From Mycobacterium simulans (GTDB taxonomy: Bacteria; Actinomycetota; Actinomycetes; Mycobacteriales; Mycobacteriaceae), in assembly GCF_900232995.1 (NCBI RefSeq), contig NZ_OCVX01000005.1, forward strand, positions 62,001 to 126,000: DNA of 64,000 bases, given 5' to 3'. Shown piece after piece: positions 24,662-32,903 of this stretch. The notes beneath the pieces are model-generated. The model saw nothing but the letters and a program-made list of their open reading frames with translations, did no database searches and was not told the origin of the DNA. The first letter of the stretch is position 1. Each line of letters opens with the position of its first letter. The translations under genes and the position numbers were made by a program.

Positions 24662-26587
24662 CTAGTCGAGCCGCTCGCTGATCTGCGGTTCGGTAAGCGA
24701 ATTACCAAGTGCGACAACCCAACCGGTGATGCGGCGGGCCACGTCCTGGTCGGTGAGTCCCAGATCGGCGAGCACCTCGCCCCGGGACGCATGCTCATAG
24801 AATTCCTGCGGTAGTCCGACATCGCGGCAGGGCGTATCGACTTCCGCTCGCCGCAGGGCCGCCGACACCGCCGAACCCACACCGCCGGCCACCCCGTTGT
24901 CCTCCAGCGTCACCAGCAGCTTGTGCTGTGCTGCCAGTTCGCGAACACTGTCGGAGACCGGTAACACCCACCGTGGGTCGATCACGGTCACACCGATCCC
25001 CTGGTTGTGCAGCCGTTTGGCCACCGCCAACGCCATCGACGCGAACGCGCCGACCGCTACCAGCAGCACATCGTGGTTCAGGCCACTGGCCGGCACCGCC
25101 AGCACGTCGACACCCGAGACGCCCAACCCGAGCCGCTCCAGTGCCGGAATATCTTCGCCCACATCGCCTTTGGGGAATCTTAGCGCCGTCGGCCCGTCGT
25201 CGATGTCGAGCGCCTCACCGAGTTCGTCACGCAACCGGGTGGCATCCCTGGGGGCGGCCACCCGGATGCCCGGCACGATCCCAAGCATCGACAGATCCCA
25301 CATGCCGTTGTGGCTCGGCCCGTCCGAACCGGTGATGCCGGCCCGGTCCAGCACCATGGTGACGGGCAGCTTGTGCAGCGCCACATCCATCATGATCTGG
25401 TCGAAGGCCCGGTTCAGGAACGTCGAATAGATCGCCACGACGGGGTGCATCCCGCCCATCGCCAGTCCGGCCGCCGACGTCATCGCATGCTGTTCGGCGA
25501 TGCCGACGTCGAACAGCCGATCGGGGAAGCGCTGCCCGAACGCCGTCAGTCCGGTAGGTCCGGGCATGGCCGCGGTGATGGCCACGATGTCGCGGCGCTT
25601 TTGGCCGTAGCTGATGAGCGCATCGGAAAACGTTGCCGTCCAGCCCGGGCCGGGTACCTTCGCGGCCTGCCCGGTCGCCGGATCGATCACGCCGCAAGAG
25701 TGCATCTGTTCGGCCTCGTCGGCCTCGGCCGGCGGGTAACCCATCCCTTTGCGGGTGACGACGTGCACGATCACCGGGCCCCTGAAGCCGCGGGCGCTGC
25801 GCAGCGCGACCTCCACCGCGCGTTCGTCGTGCCCGTCGACCGGGCCGACATACTTCAAACCCAGGTCGGTGAACAGCAGCTGCGGTGACAGGGAGTCCTT
25901 GAGGCCGGCTTTGACGCTGTGCATGAACTGGTAACACACCTCGCCTACCAGCGGCATAGCGCGCATTGCGTTGCGGCCTTTTTCTAAAACCTTCTCGTAC
26001 GCCGGCTGCAACCGCAGCGTGGCCAGATGGTTGGCGACGCCCCCGATCGTCGGCGCGTAGCTGCGGCCGTTGTCGTTGACCACGATGATCACCGGCCGGT
26101 GCGAGGCCGCAATGTTGTTCAGCGCCTCCCAGCACATGCCGCCGGTGAGCGCGCCGTCGCCGACGACCGCGACCACATGCCGGTTGCGGTGCCCGGTCAA
26201 CTCGAAGGCCTTGGCCAGCCCGTCTGCGTAGGACAACGCCGCGCTGGCGTGACTCGACTCCACCCAATCGTGTTCGCTCTCGGCGCGGGACGGATAGCCC
26301 GACAGTCCGCCCTTTTTACGCAGGCTTTCGAAGTCCTGGCAGCGGCCGGTCAACATCTTGTGGACATAGGCCTGGTGGCCGGTGTCGAAGATGATCGGAT
26401 CATGTGGCGAGTCGAAGACGCGATGTAGCGCTAACGTCAATTCGACGACGCCCAGGTTCGGACCCAGGTGTCCCCCGGTGGCGGCAACCTTGTGGATCAG
26501 GAACTCACGGATCTCAGCAGCCAGGTCCTTGAGTTGCTGTTGGGAAAGGTGCTGCAGATCAGCGGGTCCGCGGATCTGTTCCAGCAT
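24662..26587 (-). CDS. dxs1: 1-deoxy-D-xylulose-5-phosphate synthase Dxs1
   Basis: A 641-residue thiamine-diphosphate enzyme, first step of the MEP isoprenoid pathway (pyruvate + glyceraldehyde-3-phosphate). The ThDP motif is GDGALTGGMCWEALNN; HLGPNLGVVELTLALH and FDTGHQAYVHKMLTGR mark the N-terminal domain; the pyrimidine domain has FDVGIAEQHAMTSAAG and HNGMWDLSMLGIVPG. Full length, cytosolic. In this genome it is followed on the same strand by the Hen1-Pnkp pair. I see no riboswitch before its start. Confidence 0.96.
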   Translation of the reverse strand: MLEQIRGPADLQHLSQQQLKDLAAEIREFLIHKVAATGGHLGPNLGVVELTLALHRVFDSPHDPIIFDTGHQAYVHKMLTGRCQDFESLRKKGGLSGYPSRAESEHDWVESSHASAALSYADGLAKAFELTGHRNRHVVAVVGDGALTGGMCWEALNNIAASHRPVIIVVNDNGRSYAPTIGGVANHLATLRLQPAYEKVLEKGRNAMRAMPLVGEVCYQFMHSVKAGLKDSLSPQLLFTDLGLKYVGPVDGHDERAVEVALRSARGFRGPVIVHVVTRKGMGYPPAEADEAEQMHSCGVIDPATGQAAKVPGPGWTATFSDALISYGQKRRDIVAITAAMPGPTGLTAFGQRFPDRLFDVGIAEQHAMTSAAGLAMGGMHPVVAIYSTFLNRAFDQIMMDVALHKLPVTMVLDRAGITGSDGPSHNGMWDLSMLGIVPGIRVAAPRDATRLRDELGEALDIDDGPTALRFPKGDVGEDIPALERLGLGVSGVDVLAVPASGLNHDVLLVAVGAFASMALAVAKRLHNQGIGVTVIDPRWVLPVSDSVRELAAQHKLLVTLEDNGVAGGVGSAVSAALRRAEVDTPCRDVGLPQEFYEHASRGEVLADLGLTDQDVARRITGWVVALGNSLTEPQISERLD

Positions 26588-26734
26588 CCCGCTAGTCTAC
26601 GCAGCAACCGCAAGCTCATCCCGGATTCGTGGCAACGACCTCCGCGATGACTGGGCGCGGCGTTTGGTAGCCTCGTTGCCCGGAGAGCCGGGAAGCCTGG
26701 TCGGCGTATTTGTCCTGCGACCCCGGAGTTCGAT

Positions 26735-27232
26735 ATGAAGGTTGGTGTCGGCCGCACTGCACCCCCTATTGCGTCGTATGGTCAACACATGCGCGCCGAG
26801 CAAATGGCCGAGGAGTTTCCGGTCGTCAGCATCGATTCAAACGCACTCGACGCGGCCCGGATGCTCGCCGAGCACCAGTTGCCCGGGCTTTTGGTCACCG
26901 ACGCGTCAGGAAAGCCGTACGCCGTGCTACCTGCCTCCCAGGTCGTGCGATTCGTCGTGCCCCGCTACGTGCAGGATGATCCCTCGCTGGCCGGTGTGCT
27001 CAACGAATCGATGGCCGACCGCTGCGCGGAAAAGTTGAGCGGCAAGAAGGTCCGCGACGTGTTGCCGGACCACTTGGTGGACGTTCCGCCGGCTAACGCC
27101 GACGACACCATCATCGAGGTGGCCGCACTCATGGCCCGGTCGCGAAGCCCCCTCATCGCGGTGGTCAAGAGTGGACGGTTGCTCGGGATGGTCACCGCGT
27201 CGCGCCTGCTTGCGGCGGCACTGACGTCTTGA
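26735..27232 (+). CDS. CBS-domain protein (Rv2683-like)
   Basis: A 165-residue protein with two CBS motifs: ~15-65 (FPVVSIDSNALDAARMLAEHQLPGLLVTDASGKPYAVLPASQVV) and ~105-162 (LVDVPPANADDTIIEVAALMARSRSPLIAVVKSGRLLGMVTASRLL). CBS pairs bind adenosyl nucleotides and regulate partner proteins, often transporters. It lies 52 bases upstream of two ion transporters and probably forms an operon with them. The start ATG 26735 has CCGGAG 8 bases upstream; ATG 26789 is an alternative, because TATGGT sits 6 bases ahead of it as in leaderless genes here. Confidence 0.88.
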   Translation: MKVGVGRTAPPIASYGQHMRAEQMAEEFPVVSIDSNALDAARMLAEHQLPGLLVTDASGKPYAVLPASQVVRFVVPRYVQDDPSLAGVLNESMADRCAEKLSGKKVRDVLPDHLVDVPPANADDTIIEVAALMARSRSPLIAVVKSGRLLGMVTASRLLAAALTS

Positions 27233-27284
27233 CCTCGACGGCCTCGGAAATACCCAGTCTGCGCGCGAGAACACAGGTAACTGC

Positions 27285-28574
27285 ATGAGTGTCGTCGCGC
27301 TGTCCATATTCGTGGTGGCATACGCGCTGATTGCCAGCGACCGGGTGAACAAGACGCTCATAGCGCTCGCGGGCGCGGCGATCGTGGTCACCCTGCCGAT
27401 CATCGATTCCGATGACGTCTTCTACTCCCACGAAACCGGGGTCGATTGGGACGTCATCTTTTTGCTGCTCGGCATGATGATCATCGTCAGCGTGCTGCGC
27501 CAGACTGGCGTGTTCGAATACGTCGCGATCTGGGCCGCCAAGCGGGCCCGCGGCTCGCCGCTGCGCATCATGATCCTGTTGGTACTGGTGACCGCGGTCG
27601 CGTCGGCCCTACTGGACAACGTCACCACGGTCCTGCTGATCGCACCGGTAACGCTGCTGGTATGTGACCGGCTGGCGATCAACCCGGTGCCGTTCTTGAT
27701 GGCCGAAGCATTCGCATCGAATATCGGCGGCACCGCGACATTGGTCGGCGACCCGCCCAACATCATCATCGCCAGCAAGGGCGGCCTGACCTTCAACGAC
27801 TTCCTCATCAACCTGGCGCCGATCGTGATCATCGTGATCGCGGTGTTCATCCTGATGCTCCCGCGTCTCTTTCCCGGTGCATTCGACGCCGATCCCGCAC
27901 GAGTGGCCGACGTCATGTCGCTGGAGGAGAAAGAGGCCATTCGCGATCACCGGCTGCTGATCACGTGCGGGGTGGTGCTGGTGGCGGTGTTCGCCGCCTT
28001 CATCGCCAACTCGGCGATTCATATGAAGCCGTCCATGGTCGCGTTGATCGGTGCCGGCATCTTGGTCGTCGTCTCCCGGCTGGAGCACTCCGACTACCTC
28101 TCTAGCGTCGAGTGGGACACGTTGCTGTTCTTCGCCGGCCTGTTCGTCATGGTCGGCGCTCTGGTGAAGACGGGTGTCGTCGAGCGGGTCGCGGAACTGG
28201 CCGTGACGGCAACACGCGGCAACACCTTGTTGGCGACCATGGTGATCCTGGCCGCGTCGTTGGTGGTCAGCGGGATCGTCAACAACGTTCCCTATGCCGC
28301 CACCATGGCACCGATCGTCGCGAACTTGATTCCGGCCCTCGTGGACCACAGCAATCCGGACGTGCTGTGGTGGGCACTCGCCCTCGGTACCGATTTCGGC
28401 GGCAACCTCACTGCCATCGGGGCCAGCGCCAACGTCGTCATCCTGGGCGCCGCGATGAGGTCGGATAATCCCATCTCATTTTGGGAATTCACCCGCAAGG
28501 GCATCGTGGTCACCACGATGTCCCTCGTGCTGGCGGCGATCTATCTCTGGGTGCGCTACTTCGTATTCGTCTGA
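27285..28574 (+). CDS. arsA: ArsB/NhaD-type ion transporter, annotated ArsA in M. tuberculosis
   Basis: A 429-residue polytopic membrane protein of the ion transporter (IT) superfamily. Paired re-entrant signatures are visible: LLGMMIIVSVLRQTGVFEYVAIWAAKRARGS, ASNIGGTATLVGDPPNIIIAS and GTDFGGNLTAIGASANVVILG. About eleven helices. Despite the name it is not the ArsA ATPase; it is ArsB-like, and arsenite export, Na+/H+ exchange or dicarboxylate transport are all possible. It is followed 30 bases later by a paralogue in the same orientation. Confidence 0.88.
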   Translation: MSVVALSIFVVAYALIASDRVNKTLIALAGAAIVVTLPIIDSDDVFYSHETGVDWDVIFLLLGMMIIVSVLRQTGVFEYVAIWAAKRARGSPLRIMILLVLVTAVASALLDNVTTVLLIAPVTLLVCDRLAINPVPFLMAEAFASNIGGTATLVGDPPNIIIASKGGLTFNDFLINLAPIVIIVIAVFILMLPRLFPGAFDADPARVADVMSLEEKEAIRDHRLLITCGVVLVAVFAAFIANSAIHMKPSMVALIGAGILVVVSRLEHSDYLSSVEWDTLLFFAGLFVMVGALVKTGVVERVAELAVTATRGNTLLATMVILAASLVVSGIVNNVPYAATMAPIVANLIPALVDHSNPDVLWWALALGTDFGGNLTAIGASANVVILGAAMRSDNPISFWEFTRKGIVVTTMSLVLAAIYLWVRYFVFV

Positions 28575-28604
28575 CGCTAGCGAGGAAGATCCGGAGGACA
28601 GCCG

Positions 28605-29891
28605 ATGAGCGTCGTCGCCGTAGCGGTATTCGTGGTCGCCTATGCGCTTATCGCCAGCGACCGGATCAGCAAGACGCTGGTAGCCCTGGCGGGAGCGGGC
28701 ATCATGCTCGGCATAAAGGTCGTCGGCTCCCACGACGCGTTCTACTCGGCCGAGACCGGAGTCGACTGGGACGTCATCTTTCTGCTGCTGGGCATGATGA
28801 TCATCGTCAGCGTGCTACGGCATACCGGCGTCTTCGAGTACGTCGCGATCTGGGCCGTCAAACGCGCGAACGCCTCCCCGCGGCGCATCATGATCCTGTT
28901 GGTATTGGTCATGGCCTTCGGGTCGGCCATGCTGGACAACGTCACGACGGTGTTGCTGATCGCACCGGTGACACTGTTGGTGTGTGACCGCCTGGCGATC
29001 AACGCGGGTCCGTTTCTCATGGCCGAGGTTTTCGCGTCCAACATCGGCGGCGCGGCGACATTGGTTGGGGATCCGCCCAACATCATCATCGCCAGCCGAG
29101 CGGGATTGACGTTCAACGACTTCCTCATCCACATGGCGCCGATCGTGCTCGTCGTATTGGTTGCTTTCGTCGCCCTGCTGCCGTGGTTGTTCGGTTCCAT
29201 CACGGTCGAGTCTGACCGGGTCGACGACGTCATGTCGCTAGACGAACGCGAAGCCATCCGCGACCCCCGGCTGCTCATCAAGTGTGGCGTCGTACTGCTA
29301 CTGGTCTTCGTGGCCTTCGTCGCCCATCCGGTGCTGCACGTCCAGCCGTCCGTGGTGGCGTTGCTCGGCGCCGGCATCCTCATCATGATCTCGGGACTGA
29401 AACGGTCGGAATACCTCTCGAACGTCGAGTGGGACACCCTGCTGTTCTTCGCCGGGTTGTTCATCATGGTCGGGGCTCTGGTGAAGACCGGCGTCGTCGA
29501 CAAGCTGGCGCGGGCGGCCATCGACCTGACCGACGGCAACGAACTGCTGACGGTATCCCTGATCCTCGGCATCTCCGCGCCGGTGTCCGGCATCATCGAC
29601 AACATCCCCTATGTCGCCACAATGACTCCGATCGTCACCGAACTGATCACCGTCATGCCGGGCGAGGTCCACCCGAACACGCTGTGGTGGGCGCTGGCGC
29701 TGGGCGCCGACTTCGGCGGCAACCTAACCGCGGTCGGAGCCAGTGCCAATGTCGTCATGCTTGGAATCGCCCGGCGCGCAGGCACTCCCATCTCATTCTG
29801 GGAATTCACCCGCAAAGGCATTGTGGTGACCGCGGTCTCGATCGCGCTGTCGGCCATCTACTTGTGGCTGCGGTATTTCGTGTTGGGCTGA
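28605..29891 (+). CDS. arsB1: ArsB/NhaD-type ion transporter, ArsB1
   Basis: A 428-residue paralogue of the preceding protein with the same helix plan and almost the same signatures (SNIGGAATLVGDPPNIIIASRAGLTFNDFL, LALGADFGGNLTAVGASANVVMLG). The start ATG 28605 follows the clear ribosome-binding site GGAGGA at 28594-28599. The two are tandem duplicates with large divergence in the loop at ~200-230 only. They may form a heterodimer or have different substrates. No arsenate reductase or ArsR-type gene is nearby, which weakens an arsenic role. Confidence 0.88.
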   Translation: MSVVAVAVFVVAYALIASDRISKTLVALAGAGIMLGIKVVGSHDAFYSAETGVDWDVIFLLLGMMIIVSVLRHTGVFEYVAIWAVKRANASPRRIMILLVLVMAFGSAMLDNVTTVLLIAPVTLLVCDRLAINAGPFLMAEVFASNIGGAATLVGDPPNIIIASRAGLTFNDFLIHMAPIVLVVLVAFVALLPWLFGSITVESDRVDDVMSLDEREAIRDPRLLIKCGVVLLLVFVAFVAHPVLHVQPSVVALLGAGILIMISGLKRSEYLSNVEWDTLLFFAGLFIMVGALVKTGVVDKLARAAIDLTDGNELLTVSLILGISAPVSGIIDNIPYVATMTPIVTELITVMPGEVHPNTLWWALALGADFGGNLTAVGASANVVMLGIARRAGTPISFWEFTRKGIVVTAVSIALSAIYLWLRYFVLG

Positions 29892-29901
29892 GGGCCAGCG
29901 C

Positions 29902-30660
29902 TCACGTGCGCTTGGCCTGGAAGCGGCGAAACAGCGGCCAGGCGATGGCCAGGTTGTAGACGGCACCCACGACGAGATACGGCCACCAGGTGCCGTGATC
30001 GCTAGCGACCCAGAATGCCTTGGCAGCCCAGTAGGGCGGCAAGACGCCAAACGCGAGGTTCCAGCCGGAGTGAATGAACCACGGCATGCAGGGCAGCCCG
30101 GCGATGAGCATGCCTAAGGCGCGGACCATAGCCAGACCCTGAATCTTGTTGCTTGCCACCGCAATAATGAGCAGCAGGGTCACCACCGCCGACAGTCCGG
30201 CCAATAGGCCGATGGGGATCAGTGAACCCACCAGGCCCGGTTCGAGGATCCCGCTCAGCGACATCGTCGCGACGACATACACCGTGGTCACGATTATCAC
30301 CGTTGCGGCGCGATAGCCGAAAAAGACCGACAGCGGCACCGGGGTGACCCGGAGCGCCGTCAAGGTGCCCGCATCCACCTCATCCAGCACCAAGAACGCC
30401 GCCAGCCCACCGGCGATGATGACGCTGGTCAGCAAGAGGAACGCGGTGAGAACCAGCGGGTAATACGGGACCAGGTCGAATCCATAACGCTCGGCCAGCA
30501 TCTCGGTGAACATCGGTGTCAACAGCGCGACTCCGGTGGTCCAGATGACCGGCGCGACGACGAGCATGACCAGCAGCGGATCGCGGTATGTGCCGCGAAT
30601 GTCGTTGCGGCCGAATGCAACCAACGCCCGTGGGCTTGCAAGGCCCGATATCGCCCTCAT
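29902..30660 (-). CDS. ABC transporter permease (Rv2686c-like)
   Basis: A 252-residue membrane protein with about six hydrophobic segments (LLVMLVVAPVIWTTGVALL, YYPLVLTAFLLLTSVIIAGGLAAFLVL, GLLAGLSAVVTLLLIIAVA). It is ABC-2-type. With the next permease and the ATPase it makes an exporter; in M. tuberculosis the Rv2686c-Rv2688c set has been reported to export fluoroquinolones. ATG 30660 overlaps the stop of the upstream permease by 4 bases, so the three are translationally coupled. Confidence 0.88.
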   Translation of the reverse strand: MRAISGLASPRALVAFGRNDIRGTYRDPLLVMLVVAPVIWTTGVALLTPMFTEMLAERYGFDLVPYYPLVLTAFLLLTSVIIAGGLAAFLVLDEVDAGTLTALRVTPVPLSVFFGYRAATVIIVTTVYVVATMSLSGILEPGLVGSLIPIGLLAGLSAVVTLLLIIAVASNKIQGLAMVRALGMLIAGLPCMPWFIHSGWNLAFGVLPPYWAAKAFWVASDHGTWWPYLVVGAVYNLAIAWPLFRRFQAKRT

Positions 30661-31370
30661 AGGACACCCGACCTTTCGATGACGTAGCGACCGAACAGCG
30701 CCTTGGCCGCCCGCCACAACCCAGCCGTGCACAGAATCGGATAGCCGACCGCGTACCCGAGTTGCCATGGCGCCAGGCTCACCTGATCGAATGCCGCACC
30801 GAGCAACAGCAGCGGCCCCTGGGTGGGGATGACGTACAGCACCGGGTTGGGCCACAGGCCGGAGTAGTACACGATCGGCGGCACCAGCATGATCGTGAGC
30901 GGGATGGTCGCCGAAAGGAACCAATCGGTCACCGAGGCGAACGGCAACGAGCTGATGAAGCCCACCAGCAGCATCAGCAGCGTGCCGAGCATGACCCCGG
31001 CCACCAGCGGCATCAGATGGTAATCAAACCCATGCACGACGGTGGCCAGAACCACCGCGACGAACAGCGAGATCGCCAGCAGCACAGTCATTTTCGCGGA
31101 CAGGTACTCCCAGAACCGCAGCGGCGTAGACACGATCGCGCCGATCGTGCGCTCTTGCTTCTCGAAGAACACGGTCCCGCCCACGAAGAAGAAGCCGATG
31201 ATCGCGATATCACCGACGAGGACGTAGGGCTCGGCGACCGGGCGCAGGCCGGCCGGCATCGGCAGCAGCACGGCCAGCCAGATCAGTCCGGAGAAAACGG
31301 CGGCATGCAGGAACTTCTGCCGCACCTGCAGCGTCAGCTCGAGCAGCAGCGCCCGTGCCAATCGGGTCAT
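30657..31370 (-). CDS. ABC transporter permease (Rv2687c-like)
   Basis: A 237-residue membrane protein with six probable helices (FLHAAVFSGLIWLAVLLPM, VLVGDIAIIGFFFVGGTVFF, LLAISLFVAVVLATVV, MLGTLLMLLVGFISSLPF, FLSATIPLTIMLVPPIVYY). Its ABC-2 permease motif FFEKQERTIGAIVSTPLRFWEYLSAK (approx. 70-95) is the cytosolic coupling helix. It overlaps the ATPase gene upstream and the second permease downstream by 4 bases each. Confidence 0.88.
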   Translation of the reverse strand: MTRLARALLLELTLQVRQKFLHAAVFSGLIWLAVLLPMPAGLRPVAEPYVLVGDIAIIGFFFVGGTVFFEKQERTIGAIVSTPLRFWEYLSAKMTVLLAISLFVAVVLATVVHGFDYHLMPLVAGVMLGTLLMLLVGFISSLPFASVTDWFLSATIPLTIMLVPPIVYYSGLWPNPVLYVIPTQGPLLLLGAAFDQVSLAPWQLGYAVGYPILCTAGLWRAAKALFGRYVIERSGVL

Positions 31371-32272
31371 GTCAGCCGCCTCCCCGTGACCTCGACAAAG
31401 ACGTCGTCGAGACTCGCCTCCCGGCTGTGGATGGTCTCGACGTGGTGGTTTCGCAGCACCGAATGGAACGCCGGGTCGTCGGCCAGCCCATCCATGGCGA
31501 ACTCGCTGCTCTCGAGGCGGCCGTCGTCGCCCCGGTATTCCACCCGCACTCGCCGCCGGCTCCGCGCGACCTTCAGTTCGGTGGGGGCGTCCAGCGCGAC
31601 GATCCTCCCGTCAACGACGAACGCCACCCGGTCGCACAGTTCGTCGGCGGTGGACATGTCGTGCGTGGTGAGAAAGACCGTGCGGCCCTGCGCCTTCAGG
31701 TTCAGGACGATGTCTTTGATCTTGCGGGCGTTCACCGGGTCCAGCCCGGAGGTGGGTTCGTCGAGGAATAGCAGCTCCGGGTTGTTGATCAACGACCTGG
31801 CGAAGGTCAGCCGCATCTGCATTCCCTTGGAGTACTTGCCCACTCGGATGTGGGCGGCATCGGCGAGACCTACGGCGTCCAGCAGCTGCATCGGGTCCGC
31901 CGTCGCGCCGGCGTACAGCGACGCGAAGAAGCGCAGGTTCTCATACCCGGTGAGCTTCTGGTAGTGGTTGGGCAGCTCGAACGAAACCCCGATGCGTTCG
32001 TAGTAATCAGGTCCCCAGTCCAACGGCTCTCTGCCCCACACCGCGGCCTCGCCGCCGTGGTCGCGCAGCAGGCCGATGAGAAGCTTCTGTGTCGTGGACT
32101 TGCCCGCGCCGCTGGGGCCGAGAAACCCGAAGATTTCGCCTCGTCCGACGGTGAAGTCCATGCCGCGCACAGCCGGCTGGGTTGCCTTCGGGTAGCTGAA
32201 GGTGAGCCCGCGCACGCGGATCACCTCGGTCCCGACACACGCCGATGCGGCGGCATGGTTGAGCGTCGTCAT
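31367..32272 (-). CDS. ABC exporter ATP-binding protein (Rv2688c-like)
   Basis: A 301-residue ABC ATPase. Walker A is FLGPSGAGKSTTQKLL, the signature is YSKGMQMRLTFARSLINNP (KGMQ in place of SGGQ), Walker B is LLFLDEPTSGLDP, the H-loop is VFLTTHDMSTADEL. The C-terminal ~70 residues are an extension as in DrrA-type exporters. Start ATG 32272 (MTTLNHAAA) fits the family; longer frames have poor start context. It heads the drug-export operon and faces the MarR gene, with a shared palindrome between. Confidence 0.92.
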   Translation of the reverse strand: MTTLNHAAASACVGTEVIRVRGLTFSYPKATQPAVRGMDFTVGRGEIFGFLGPSGAGKSTTQKLLIGLLRDHGGEAAVWGREPLDWGPDYYERIGVSFELPNHYQKLTGYENLRFFASLYAGATADPMQLLDAVGLADAAHIRVGKYSKGMQMRLTFARSLINNPELLFLDEPTSGLDPVNARKIKDIVLNLKAQGRTVFLTTHDMSTADELCDRVAFVVDGRIVALDAPTELKVARSRRRVRVEYRGDDGRLESSEFAMDGLADDPAFHSVLRNHHVETIHSREASLDDVFVEVTGRRLT

Positions 32273-32393
32273 AACTCGCGCCGTCCCTTTCCGGGCGAGC
32301 GCCGTGCGCCGGGCCACCGGTCGTCACCGCGCGAATGCCAATACCTGGTTCCGACCAGTCTTCCCGGAGCGCCGACCCAAAGACTACTAAAGT

Positions 32394-32409
32394 TTCAGAG
32401 ATCTTTGAA
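32394..32409. promoter_or_regulatory. Palindromic operator between ABC exporter and MarR gene
   Basis: TTCAGAGATCTTTGAA, a 16-bp near-perfect palindrome (14 of 16 positions symmetric, centred on AGATCT). It lies in the 162-base divergent gap, 26 bases before the MarR ATG. A -10-like TAAGAT (32422-32427) follows 12 bases downstream, 7 bases ahead of that ATG. MarR regulators typically bind such 16-20 bp palindromes, so this is the likely site of autoregulation and exporter control. Confidence 0.55.
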
Positions 32410-32434
32410 GACTCTGACCGTTAAGATTGCGTAT

Positions 32435-32893
32435 ATGACCGCCATGCGCCAGCAAGAGGTCGCCGAGCAGCTCGCCCTGGTGCTCGCCGACCACGGTATG
32501 CAGCGCATGACCGCCCGTGTACTTTCCGCGTTGCTGTTCACCGAGAAGCCCACGATGACCATGGGTGAGCTGGCCGACCAGCTTCAAGCCAGCTCGGGCG
32601 CAATCTCGGGCGCCATCAGGATGCTCACCTCGGTGGGCCTGGTCGAGCGAGTGCCCGCTCCCGGCAGTCGCCGCGACCACTACCGGTTGCGCGACGACGC
32701 GTGGGCGATTCAGTACACCACCCAGAACCACGCGACCTCGGCGGTGCTGGCGGCCGCCAATGCCGGCATCGCCGCGACCGACGACGACAGCCTGGCCCGA
32801 CACCGCCTCACCCAGATGCGCGACTTCTACACGTTCTTACTCGACGAGATCCCCGCACTGCTGGAGCGCTGGCAGGAGCAATCACGTCGTTAG
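32435..32893 (+). CDS. MarR/GbsR-type transcriptional regulator
   Basis: A 152-residue winged-helix regulator. The DNA-binding core is LSALLFTEKPTMTMGELADQLQASSGAISGAIRMLTSVGLVERVPAPGSRRDHYRL, with the recognition helix at SSGAISGAIRML and the wing at SRRDHYRL; helices on either side would dimerise. The start ATG 32435 was selected because TAAGAT sits 7 bases before it and the longer open frame is a shadow of the ABC gene. It is divergent from the exporter operon, with a palindrome in the gap, so it probably represses it and responds to a transported drug. Confidence 0.85.
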   Translation: MTAMRQQEVAEQLALVLADHGMQRMTARVLSALLFTEKPTMTMGELADQLQASSGAISGAIRMLTSVGLVERVPAPGSRRDHYRLRDDAWAIQYTTQNHATSAVLAAANAGIAATDDDSLARHRLTQMRDFYTFLLDEIPALLERWQEQSRR

Positions 32894-32903
32894 CGTCAGC
32901 GGG

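Noticed and set aside
26600..26734. GC-rich leader with hairpin CCCGG-AGAG-CCGGG (26679-26692) and GGGAAGCCTGGTC, before the CBS/ArsA/ArsB1 genes, considered as a riboswitch
   Set aside because: The wording does not match the cobalamin, M-box, SAM, c-di-AMP, glycine or yybP motifs I know, and the 5-bp stem is weak. Covariance-model search would settle it.
27285..29891. Arsenic-resistance operon implied by the name arsA/arsB1
   Set aside because: No arsenate reductase, ArsR-type regulator or ArsA ATPase is present; both proteins belong to the broader ion transporter superfamily.
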